From an uncultured Bacteroidia bacterium (GTDB lineage Bacteria > Bacteroidota > Bacteroidia > Bacteroidales > UBA932), in the NCBI GenBank assembly GCA_902782225.1, contig CACZMF010000006.1:1-64000 (forward strand): a stretch of DNA of 64,000 nucleotides, in the 5' to 3' direction. The translations under genes and the position numbers were made by a program. Below are positions 15,743 through 23,579 of this stretch, one piece after another (positions within the stretch are counted from its first letter, which is position 1; the number at the start of each line of letters is the position of its first letter). The notes below the pieces were generated by a model. The model saw nothing but the letters and a program-made list of their open reading frames with translations, searched no databases and was not told the DNA's origin.

Positions 15743-16624
15743 TTATTTCTTGAGCTGGTGGAGGTCCGGGAGGTCGCCGAGGCCGTAGCGGAAGAGGACG
15801 ACGCCTTCGGCCTTGGTGGAGTCGATGAACATACGGCAGTCTTTGAGGATGCTCTCGGCGTCCATCGGGACGACCTTGGTGGAGTCGGTGTCGTAGTAGG
15901 TGGTGAGGCCGGCCCAGACCTTGGCGGGAGCGCCCTTGGTGGCGAAATGGTCGGCGACCATCTGCGCCCAGGGCCTGCCGCCCTTGCGGTAGGAGTCGCA
16001 GTGGAAGTAGATCATCGGCATCAGGATGTCGATGTACTGGCCCATCTGGGCGGGATCCTGGCCGTAGTAGTACTCGCTGTCAGGCTCGGGCATCAGGGCT
16101 GCCGAAAGGATGATATCCGGATTGGCGGCCTTGGTGGCGGCGGAAATCTGGCGGCAGAACTCGGTCACGCAGCCGGTGGCGGTGATTTCCTCGGAAGGAT
16201 TGTGCTTGTGGGCCGTGCCGCCGAAGCGGATGTAGTCCAGGTGGATGCCGTCCACGCCGTAGCCCACGTATTTCACTGCACGCTCGATTACCTCGTCGAA
16301 GTACTCCTGGTCGTAGCAGTTGAGGGAATCCTTCACGGGATTGATCCATTTGCCCTCCTTGTAGAAGGCCTGGAACCAGATGTGGACTTTCATGCCGCGC
16401 TTGTGGGCTTCGCTCACGAAATCCAGGGTAGAGTCGACTCCGTGGCGCTCGAAAGACACTTCGTGGAGGATGATGTTCTTGATGTCCTTGGCGGCAAGGG
16501 TGTCGAGGTTGACCTCGGGCATAAACTTGGACCAGAGCCAGATGCCGTTGAAATTGGGCTCTTCGGCCTTTTTGCAGGATGCAAGGGCCAGCATGGCCAG
16601 TGCAATTACTATGTATTTTTTCAT
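15743..16624 (-). CDS. GHL10-like TIM-barrel glycoside hydrolase, lipoprotein
   Basis: The 293-residue protein is a lipoprotein (lipobox LALASC, Cys17) followed directly by a single barrel domain. Motifs are 'HEVSFERHGV', 'GMKVHIWFQAFYKEGKW', 'YGVDGIHLDYIRFGGTAHKH' with Asp130 at the end of a strand, 'ILSAALMPEPDSEYYYGQD' with Glu180, 'ILMPMIYFH', 'VWAGLTTYYDTDS' and 'GVVLFRYGL'. The DYIRF strand and an acidic residue on a later strand are as in the GHL10/DUF187 family, which includes DigH of E. coli, a hydrolase of denuded murein glycan. From memory, the MPEP-YYYGQD and FRYGL stretches resemble barrels in methanogen wall-associated proteins even more closely. It is a paralogue of the barrel at 22239-23579 and lies 20 bp downstream of the transglutaminase gene. 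Confidence 0.72.
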   Translation of the reverse strand: MKKYIVIALAMLALASCKKAEEPNFNGIWLWSKFMPEVNLDTLAAKDIKNIILHEVSFERHGVDSTLDFVSEAHKRGMKVHIWFQAFYKEGKWINPVKDSLNCYDQEYFDEVIERAVKYVGYGVDGIHLDYIRFGGTAHKHNPSEEITATGCVTEFCRQISAATKAANPDIILSAALMPEPDSEYYYGQDPAQMGQYIDILMPMIYFHCDSYRKGGRPWAQMVADHFATKGAPAKVWAGLTTYYDTDSTKVVPMDAESILKDCRMFIDSTKAEGVVLFRYGLGDLPDLHQLKK

Positions 16625-16644
16625 AAGGAGACGGGGTTAGGGTA

Positions 16645-17745
16645 TCAGAAAGGAAGAGTCTTGTAGCGGCCGTTGAACTTGTTCATGCCTTTCCAGGTAG
16701 GATGGCCCATGGTGGCGCTGTTGTTGGACGGGTCGCTGACCCACCAGCGGCCGCCGGCCCAGATTTCAGGGATGACGTGGCCTATCACGCCGGAGCTGAA
16801 GTAGCACTGGCCGTGCATATAGCGGGCTGGGATGCCGGCTGCGCGGCACATCGCGAGAGTGGCGTGGGTGAGGTCGCAGCAGTTGCCGCCCTTGGCCTGG
16901 ATGGTCTTCACGGAGCCTTTGTGGGTGTTGGCGTAGTCCTCCCACTCCCACTCGTCGCGGGCGTATTCGAAGATGGCCTTGGCCTTCTGCAGGTCGGTGG
17001 CATTCTCGGGAAGTTTCGACAGGGCGGCGTCCTTTGCGGCTATGACCACGGGATCATCGATGTCGCAGTTGGTGACCTTGCGGAGGTAGTCGGAGCCCCA
17101 GGTGCAGACCTTGCCGGGGAACTTAAGGTTGTGCTTGTAATAGTGGAAAGCACGGCACAGGGCGGCGCCGTAGTCGCGGGAGATGAAATTGCCTATGTAC
17201 TTGACCTGGTCCTTGAAGGGGGTGTCGTAGGTGTAGGTGAAGGTGCTGTCCGCTCCGCGGGAAGGGCAGGTGATGGTGCCGAACGACACATAGTTGGGCA
17301 TCGAACCGTTCTTGATGCCGTAGGCGAGGGCCTTGTCGGCCGCCCAGGTGAGGGCTTCGATGGAAATGGAGTCCTGCTCGAAGGTGTTGTTGCCTTCGGC
17401 GCTGCCCCAGGTCATCCTGACCGGCACGTCGACCTCCTCGTCCTCCCAGTGTTCGGGATCTTCCTGGATCTTGCGCAGGAGGGCGCAGGCGGCCGCCATA
17501 TACTGACCCTTGCCATAGAGTATGCCTTCCACGTTGACAGATGCGGGAAGTTCGTCTTTCTCCACGAAGGTCTCGTAGGCCTTGGCCAGTTCTTCGACGA
17601 AGAATCCGTTATAGCGTTTGGCCACGAACTCCTTGGGAGTGTCGTCCGGCTTGTCTTCCGGCTGGTCCGGATTCTGCTTGGGCTGGCAGGCGCAGGCGGC
17701 AATAAGGCTTGCACAGGCCAGCAGGATAAATGCAAATTTCTTCAT
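16645..17745 (-). CDS. pseudomurein-endoisopeptidase-like (C71/transglutaminase fold) lipoprotein with pseudomurein-binding-repeat-like segments
   Basis: I use the ATG at 17743-17745 (an upstream TTG adds two residues), giving 366 residues. The signal ends in a Cys-containing lipobox (SLIAACAC). Residues ~47-93 and ~127-160 resemble pseudomurein-binding repeats: a helix, a 'Pxx(Y)V' turn, then a strand and helix; the second contains 'NGSMPNYVSFG', close to the LPNYV hallmark. The C-terminal ~100 residues are a transglutaminase-like cysteine peptidase: 'GGNCCDLTHATL' (Cys289), 'GIPARYMHGQCYFSSGVIGHV' split over strand and His323, 'GRWWVSDPSN' (Asp338). The YxHGxCYFSSG stretch is, from memory, typical of PeiW/PeiP-like enzymes and methanogen surface proteins. 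These cleave the Ala-Lys epsilon isopeptide bond of pseudomurein. An ordinary transglutaminase-like murein peptidase is the alternative. Confidence 0.75.
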   Translation of the reverse strand: MKKFAFILLACASLIAACACQPKQNPDQPEDKPDDTPKEFVAKRYNGFFVEELAKAYETFVEKDELPASVNVEGILYGKGQYMAAACALLRKIQEDPEHWEDEEVDVPVRMTWGSAEGNNTFEQDSISIEALTWAADKALAYGIKNGSMPNYVSFGTITCPSRGADSTFTYTYDTPFKDQVKYIGNFISRDYGAALCRAFHYYKHNLKFPGKVCTWGSDYLRKVTNCDIDDPVVIAAKDAALSKLPENATDLQKAKAIFEYARDEWEWEDYANTHKGSVKTIQAKGGNCCDLTHATLAMCRAAGIPARYMHGQCYFSSGVIGHVIPEIWAGGRWWVSDPSNNSATMGHPTWKGMNKFNGRYKTLPF

Positions 17746-17766
17746 AATCAATGGTTTAAATTGGGA

Positions 17767-17794
17767 GCAGCAGGGACGGTCAGGTCCCTGCTGC
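17767..17794 (-). promoter_or_regulatory. intra-operon stem-loop between the repeat lipoprotein and the peptidase gene
   Basis: Arms 17767-17777 and 17784-17794 form a perfect 11-bp GC-rich stem with a 6-nt loop, placed in the 69-bp gap between two consecutive genes of the locus. No strong T-run follows on the minus strand, so an mRNA-stabilising or processing element, or partial attenuator, is more likely than a full terminator. Confidence 0.5.
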
Positions 17795-17814
17795 CAAAAG
17801 AGTATCCAGATAAA

Positions 17815-20800
17815 CTATTTCACGACGATGTTGTCGAGATACCAGCGATTCTGATGACGTGCACTATTGGAGACATCAGGATCATTGTTGGTGGGACGAA
17901 TCGTGATACGGGTCGATGCGGTCGCCCCCTTGATCTTCACGGAAGCGTGCTGCCACTCTAGTTTGGTAGGCTTCGTAGTGGGCTGTGCCGACTCTATTTC
18001 CCCACTGGTCTCGGTGCCGGTAGCTTCAATAGTGCCACCACCGCTCACAACCACGGTAAGGGTCATAATGTCCGGATTGTCAGAACCGGTCTTGCACCAG
18101 CACCAGTCGAAGGTAAGCTCGACATCCTTTGCAGCAGTGAGAGACTTAAGGGCGGGAAGAATAATGCCTGAGCTGTATGAAGTCTTACCAAATTTGAGGT
18201 AATACTTGTTCAGATACAAAGTCTGTTTGTTTGCTTCATCCGGGGTGCCGTCGGACCAAGCCTGATCCTTCCATCCCCAGATATATCCATATCCACGGTT
18301 CTGCATTTCAGTCAGGAAAGTGGCGGTCTTCTCGTTGGTGAAAACATTGGGCGAGGAGCCCACCTTGTCGGTGCCTACATCATCCGGAGAATTGGTCTCA
18401 TCGGCCCAAGGCTTGATCCATTCGAAATCATCCTCAAAAACTGCCGTGCCGGCTTCAGGCTCTCCACCCTCGACTCCGAAGAGTTCGGAACGGATTTCCA
18501 GCTCGGCTCCGAGAGCGTCAGCCTTCTCGAGGTTGTGGTCCAGTACGTACTTGAAGAAGTGTGCATAGGTGATCAGAGCGCGCATGGAACTGAAGCAGCC
18601 CTCATAGTCGCTGATGGGATCACGGGGATATGTGCACATGTTGGTGATGGACTGGCCGTGCTGGAAGTTCACGGAACGCTGTGCCCAGTTGTCCAGGACG
18701 CGCATCTCAACCTTGCGGTAGAGCTTGGTGTCGCCGACCTTCTTGCAGAGGTAGCCTCCGTTGGAAGGCTCTGCATAAGGCAGGCTGCCGAAATAGTACT
18801 TGTGGGTTGCGGGCAGTTTGTCCTTCATGGACGCGGGAGTGGCGGCAGGGATCTTGCCGAAGCCGTTCAGCTCGGTCTCGTTGCCGTCGAAGCCGCGGAG
18901 CAGGAGGAAGCTGCGGAGAGCAAGCTCAAGCATGTCGGCGGTGTTCAGGGTGGCGTCACCGACCTTGATGGTCGTGGCCATAGGCACATAGTGGGCGTTC
19001 TCCACGAGAGTCTGGGATGCGGCATCGATTGACTCGGTGTCGCTCTTCTTCACGTAGTCGATGGTGCCGGTGGTCTTCTCCCAGATGTCGAGAATCTTCA
19101 CGTATTCCTTGGCGAAGTCCTCGATGGTGGGCTCTGCCGCTGCAGAGCTCTGACCGTAGAGATCCACATCGAATTTCACGCCGTTGAGTCCGGTGACCAC
19201 CTTGTCGTCGATACCGTTGTCAAGCAGGTACTTGTAGATTCGCATGAGGATAAGGAGCTCACGCATAGGGGAAATGTATCCCACATAGCCGTCGAGGTTC
19301 AGGGTACCGGAAGAGGTGCCGAATTCCTGGTAGTTGCCTATCATTCCGAGAGGGTTGTTGCTGCCCACCTTGATGAAGGAACGGACCACGTGCCATGCAC
19401 CGACCTTGAGCATGAAGCTGAGGTCGACGTCCACGACCTCGAGGCCATGGTTCTTGACGAAATTGTCGCTTTCATACCAAGGGAACTTGCCCCACTGGTT
19501 GTCCTTGCTGGTTTCGGAAATGGGAGCCTTGGACATGGCGATGCCGTCCTGGACAGTGTAGGCCTTGTTGCGGTCGGTCATTCCGTCAAGGAATGCCTCG
19601 CCTTCGGCGGTACACATGTTCAGCAGACCGCGGATAGCGATTTCCCATGCCTGGCTGGAGCTGTACTCCTTGCCCTTCACGTGGAGCTTCCAGATCTTGC
19701 CGGCCCACTTGGGATCATACTGGTTGCCGGGCACCTTGTAGTAATCTCCGGCAGGGTTGCCGACGATGGGGATGAAGTGGACATTCTGCCATGCAGTGCC
19801 GTTGTCGGTGCAGTGCGTGCCGTCTGCATCGACTGTGCCGACGGTGTTCTCCCACACCTGGAGACCCTTCACGAATTCCTTGGCGAAGTCGGCCAGGGTA
19901 GCCTCTTCCTCGATCTGGCTGCCTTCCTCGTTACCGAAGAGCTCGGAATGGATAGGAGTGTCGCCGGGGATGGCGTCAGCCTTTTCGAGATTGTTATCGA
20001 GCATGTACTTGAAGAAGTATGCATAGGTCAGGAGGGCACGGCCGGAACTGAAGCATCCCTGGTAGTTGGTGATGTTGTGGTCGGCACGAGGATAGGTGCA
20101 GAAGTTGGTGATGTTCTTGCCGTGGTTGAAGTTGATGGAGCGCTGGGCCCAGTTGTCGAGGATGACGGGATCCACCACGCAGTGGATTTCCTTGTCGCCT
20201 TCGAGCTTGACAAGGTATCCGCCGTTGCTGCTCTCGATAAGAGGTGAGCCGAAGGAGTAGTCGTGGGTCTTGGGCACGATGGCGTTGATGTCGACGGGAG
20301 TTGCTGTCGGGATCTTGCCGAAGCCGTTAAGCTCCGTCTCATTGCCGTCCCAGCCGCGGAGCAGCAGGTAGGAACGGAGAGCGGTCTCGAGCATGTCGGC
20401 GATGTTGTAGGTCTTGCCGCCCACGACGATGGTCCAGTCGTTGGGGACATAGTGGACGTTTTCGACCACATCATTATCTCCCTCCTTTGCAAGCTCCCAG
20501 TTGGAGAGGCGGTTGATATTGCCCACGTGCTGCGACCAGACGTCGATGATACCGACGTACTGCTCGGCGAATTCCTTGATGGTAGCCTGCACCGGAGCGG
20601 TGTACTTGACCTGGGTGATGACGATTTCAAGGCCTTCGGTGACGTTGCCGCCCTTGACGATGACCTTGCCTTCACGGGCGTCGCCGGTGTTCTCGGCAAC
20701 GGTGATCTTGAGGGTGACGTCGCCGGGTTCGCCGGAGAGCTGGTCAACGGTGATCCAGCTGTCGGATGCGGTGGCGGTCCATGCCTTCTTGGCGGAGAAC

Positions 20801-22197
20801 TTGGCTTCCTTCGTGGACTCTATGCAGTCGAAGTCGAGCTGCTTTGTCTTGAGTTCGATGTCGGGCATGTCGACGCCGTAGAGGTCGTAGTTGAGGTGGA
20901 CGTCCTTCATGGCATCCCACACATTGTCCTCGATGTTGTTGGCGAGCAGGTACTCGTAGAAGCGGGCCATGATGAGGAAGGTACGCATTGCGGAGATGAT
21001 ACCCTCATAGCTGCCGAAATTGATCTTGGCGTCATCTGCACCGAACTCCTGGAAGTTGCCGATGGCCGGAGTGTCGAACTGGGTGCAACGGGTCAGGTAC
21101 CAGCCAAGTTCATGGCAGAGGAACTCTACAGTACAAGGATTGGTTTCGGAGAAGTTTATGATCTTCTTCACGCCGCCCTCGGTGTTCTCATACCAGGGAT
21201 AGGCGTTGAAGCCGGTCACTGTAGCATACTCGGCAGGAGTAGGATAAGGCTCGTTGAGAGACTTACCGTTGCCCATGGTGTGGATGAACGGGTTACGGGT
21301 GGGCTGGAGGAGGCTGGAGCCTTCCTTGGTCACGAGGTCCATGATACCCTGGGCTGCGATGCTCCAGCACTCGGCTGCAGTGTACTCGTGGCCGTCAAGG
21401 TTCACATGGTAGTAGGGCTGGTAGTACTCGCTGTACATGGTGCCGTCCTTGTAGCCGCCGGAGTACTCGATGGGGATGAAGTGGACGTTCTCCCAGGCGG
21501 TGTTGTTTGCGGTGCAGTGCGAGCCGTCGGCGTCGACGGTACCCACAGTCTTCTGCCAGACGTCGAGATACTTGACGAACTCCTTGGCGAAGGCCTTGAG
21601 GGTGTTGGAAGCGCCCTTGTAGTTGGCGGAGATGCTCGCAGGGAGCGAGCCGCCGGCCTTGTACTCCTTCAGGGCACGGCTGATCACGATGGTGGCGCGG
21701 TCGGTCGAGAAGGCGATGGCGGAGCCGTTGCGGGTGAAGTTGGTCTGGTTGGGGACCTTGAGGTCATCCTTCATGCGGGAGAGCATACGGGTGGCGATGT
21801 TCACGAGGTCTTCGGTTTCGTCCCCGTTCTTGGGGCCGCCCGCCATCGCGATCTCTTCCTTGTCGTAGCTGTCCCTTTCGGGATGGTCGGCCGGCTTGTA
21901 GGACATCACTTCGATGTCTTCTTTCTTGCCGGCATTGAGGTTCACCAGTGCGCTGCAGATGGCATACTGGAACTGGGGGACCGTGAAGTCCTTTTCGCCG
22001 ACCTTGAAGGTCGTAGGGAAGGCCTCACTGGATTCCCATTCACTGAAGGCAGCTGCTGCCGCATCCACAATCTGGGAGACGGGGAATTTGCCGATGCTGT
22101 TCTCATCGACAGGGCCCTCTTCCTCCTTGGGCTGGCAGGCCGTGAACGCAAGCGACAGGGCCGCTACGGTCAGTAAGAATAAACGGAATTTTTTCAT
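17815..22197 (-). CDS. 1460-residue repeat lipoprotein with pseudomurein-binding-like modules, BACON and C-terminal beta-sandwich
   Basis: Lipobox 'SLAFTAC' gives Cys21. Residues ~36-195 contain helix-turn-strand-helix units such as 'IVDAAAAAFSEW...FPTTFKVGEKDFTVPQF' that resemble pseudomurein-binding repeats. Four larger modules follow in an ABAB order: A at ~200-445 and ~768-1045 (share 'TVGTVDADG' and 'AW-NVHFIPI'), B at ~539-755 and ~1050-1270 (share 'LLLRG-DGNETELNGFGKIP' and 'DNWAQRS'). A BACON domain lies at ~455-530 ('KAWTATASDSWITVDQLSGE'), and ~1275-1460 is a probable jelly-roll ('FDWCWCKTGSDNPDIMTLTV' to the C-terminus). No catalytic motif is obvious, so a surface glycan-binding protein is most likely. 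It lies between the LTD-GHL10 enzyme (41 bp) and the C71-like peptidase genes. Family calls are by eye. Confidence 0.7.
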   Translation of the reverse strand: MKKFRLFLLTVAALSLAFTACQPKEEEGPVDENSIGKFPVSQIVDAAAAAFSEWESSEAFPTTFKVGEKDFTVPQFQYAICSALVNLNAGKKEDIEVMSYKPADHPERDSYDKEEIAMAGGPKNGDETEDLVNIATRMLSRMKDDLKVPNQTNFTRNGSAIAFSTDRATIVISRALKEYKAGGSLPASISANYKGASNTLKAFAKEFVKYLDVWQKTVGTVDADGSHCTANNTAWENVHFIPIEYSGGYKDGTMYSEYYQPYYHVNLDGHEYTAAECWSIAAQGIMDLVTKEGSSLLQPTRNPFIHTMGNGKSLNEPYPTPAEYATVTGFNAYPWYENTEGGVKKIINFSETNPCTVEFLCHELGWYLTRCTQFDTPAIGNFQEFGADDAKINFGSYEGIISAMRTFLIMARFYEYLLANNIEDNVWDAMKDVHLNYDLYGVDMPDIELKTKQLDFDCIESTKEAKFSAKKAWTATASDSWITVDQLSGEPGDVTLKITVAENTGDAREGKVIVKGGNVTEGLEIVITQVKYTAPVQATIKEFAEQYVGIIDVWSQHVGNINRLSNWELAKEGDNDVVENVHYVPNDWTIVVGGKTYNIADMLETALRSYLLLRGWDGNETELNGFGKIPTATPVDINAIVPKTHDYSFGSPLIESSNGGYLVKLEGDKEIHCVVDPVILDNWAQRSINFNHGKNITNFCTYPRADHNITNYQGCFSSGRALLTYAYFFKYMLDNNLEKADAIPGDTPIHSELFGNEEGSQIEEEATLADFAKEFVKGLQVWENTVGTVDADGTHCTDNGTAWQNVHFIPIVGNPAGDYYKVPGNQYDPKWAGKIWKLHVKGKEYSSSQAWEIAIRGLLNMCTAEGEAFLDGMTDRNKAYTVQDGIAMSKAPISETSKDNQWGKFPWYESDNFVKNHGLEVVDVDLSFMLKVGAWHVVRSFIKVGSNNPLGMIGNYQEFGTSSGTLNLDGYVGYISPMRELLILMRIYKYLLDNGIDDKVVTGLNGVKFDVDLYGQSSAAAEPTIEDFAKEYVKILDIWEKTTGTIDYVKKSDTESIDAASQTLVENAHYVPMATTIKVGDATLNTADMLELALRSFLLLRGFDGNETELNGFGKIPAATPASMKDKLPATHKYYFGSLPYAEPSNGGYLCKKVGDTKLYRKVEMRVLDNWAQRSVNFQHGQSITNMCTYPRDPISDYEGCFSSMRALITYAHFFKYVLDHNLEKADALGAELEIRSELFGVEGGEPEAGTAVFEDDFEWIKPWADETNSPDDVGTDKVGSSPNVFTNEKTATFLTEMQNRGYGYIWGWKDQAWSDGTPDEANKQTLYLNKYYLKFGKTSYSSGIILPALKSLTAAKDVELTFDWCWCKTGSDNPDIMTLTVVVSGGGTIEATGTETSGEIESAQPTTKPTKLEWQHASVKIKGATASTRITIRPTNNDPDVSNSARHQNRWYLDNIVVK

Positions 22198-22238
22198 AAA
22201 AATGAATTTTGAATGGTTGATAAAGTGTTAAATATATG

Positions 22239-23579
22239 TTAGTTCCATAAGTCGTTGATGTCCGGGAAAGTGCCGAGCTGGTAGCGGAAGAGCACGATTC
22301 CCGAGGCCTTGGTTTCGGCCATCAGGTCTATGTCCTTGCGCATTGCTTCGGCAGTCATGCCGTGGGTCGCCGCGTCGTAGGTCTGGATGCCGGACCAGGA
22401 CACTCCGCCGCCTATCTTCGCCTGCTCGGCGTAGTAGTCGGATCGCTCCTTGAACGACTTGTCGCTGAAGTTGTAGGATCCGTAGCGGTAGATCATAGGC
22501 ATAAGGATGTGGATGTATTTCGCCATCTCGGCAGGCTTCTGGCCGTAGGCGGAGCTGGAGTTGGGCTCCGGCATCAGGGCGGCGGAAGTGACGAGACCCT
22601 CGTCGAATCCGTCGCAGATCTCGCGAATCTCGCGGCAGCAGCGGTTCACGGCGTTGACCGAATTGACGGCGTTCTCGCCGACGCCCCAGTTGTGCTTGGA
22701 GGCGGTGCCGCCGAAGCGGATGTAGTCGAGATGGACGCCCTTGACACCCCATTCCTCGAGATAATCGGTAGCTTCGTTGCGTATGCGCTCGTAGACTTCT
22801 TCCTTATAGGCCTTCTTGTCGTCGTCGATGGGGCTGATCCAGCCGCCGTCGTAGAAGCACTGCAGCCACACGTGGACGGCGAGCCCGATTTCGTCGGCTA
22901 TCTGGATGAACTTGATCGCCTGCTGGCGGTAGTTCTTGTTGTGGAAGCCGGCGTAGTTCATGAGGATGTGGTCATAGCCCTTGTCCTTCATCTCGCGCAT
23001 CTTGGCGCCGTTGTCGGAAATCAGGTCGCTGAGGTGGGATCCCCATGCCCACACGGCTGTAGGCCTGGTCTTGGAGAGGTCGAACACCACGTTCTCGCGG
23101 CCGGGGCTGGAATAGGTGAGCTTGCGCAGTGCGCCAGTGCCGTCGGGCAGCCTCTGGTAGCTCGCAAACGCCCCCAGGGGCTTGGCATCTTCGCCGCGTT
23201 CGAATGAATCGACCGGCTTGTCGGCGGCGGGACCGAGCACCAGGGTGAAGGGATCGGCTGAAGAGATGCCGGTCTTGAGGCCGCGGTCGGAAGAGGAGAT
23301 GACCTTGCGCTCCCCTGCCGCCAGGCTGCCGGAAAGGTCGCCGATCTTTTGGCCCTTGAAGTAGGAGTCGGTGATGAAGAACGACAGGCCGTCGAGGGCT
23401 ATGGACTTGTCGGTGGTGTTGAGTATCTCCACCCACGTGTCAAAGCCGTCGGAATTCTCGTGGGCTGCCACTTCATTGATCACCAGGCCCTTGAATGCCT
23501 CCGTGGGGTCGACCTGCGGAACGGGGTCGCAGGCGGCGAGGCCACAGAGGGCGGGAATCAGGATACGGATCAGTTTCAT
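22239..23579 (-). CDS. lipoprotein with lamin-tail domain and GHL10-like TIM barrel
   Basis: The 446-residue lipoprotein (lipobox 'CGLAAC', Cys17) has two domains. Residues ~30-155 look like a lamin-tail domain: 'GLVINEVAAHENSDGFDTWVEILN', 'LDGLSFFITDS', 'GERKVISSSD'. Residues ~168-440 are a barrel paralogous to that encoded at 15743-16624: 'IGLAVHVWLQCFYDGGW', 'WGVKGVHLDYIRFGGTASKH' with Asp285, 'SAALMPEPNSSSAYGQKPAEM' split across the loop, 'ILMPMIYRYGS' and 'GIVLFRYQLG'. Lamin-tail domains often tether or position secreted enzymes. Start overlaps the murQ end by 4 bp. A glycosidase acting on a wall glycan chain is likely; whether it cuts murein or pseudomurein is unknown. Confidence 0.72.
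   Translation of the reverse strand: MKLIRILIPALCGLAACDPVPQVDPTEAFKGLVINEVAAHENSDGFDTWVEILNTTDKSIALDGLSFFITDSYFKGQKIGDLSGSLAAGERKVISSSDRGLKTGISSADPFTLVLGPAADKPVDSFERGEDAKPLGAFASYQRLPDGTGALRKLTYSSPGRENVVFDLSKTRPTAVWAWGSHLSDLISDNGAKMREMKDKGYDHILMNYAGFHNKNYRQQAIKFIQIADEIGLAVHVWLQCFYDGGWISPIDDDKKAYKEEVYERIRNEATDYLEEWGVKGVHLDYIRFGGTASKHNWGVGENAVNSVNAVNRCCREIREICDGFDEGLVTSAALMPEPNSSSAYGQKPAEMAKYIHILMPMIYRYGSYNFSDKSFKERSDYYAEQAKIGGGVSWSGIQTYDAATHGMTAEAMRKDIDLMAETKASGIVLFRYQLGTFPDINDLWN

Noticed and set aside
20263-22176. A 637-codon plus-strand frame opposite the repeat lipoprotein gene (and similar long frames at 54159-55979, 24610-26259, 26428-28029)
   Set aside because: These are mirror frames of GC-rich real genes, without signal peptides or recognisable motifs.
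15743-23579. Archaeal contamination or contig chimera as the source of the pseudomurein-like genes
   Set aside because: Genes on both sides overlap with typical Bacteroidota genes, carry bacterial lipoboxes and show the same general composition. The contig also carries bacterial ribosomal genes.
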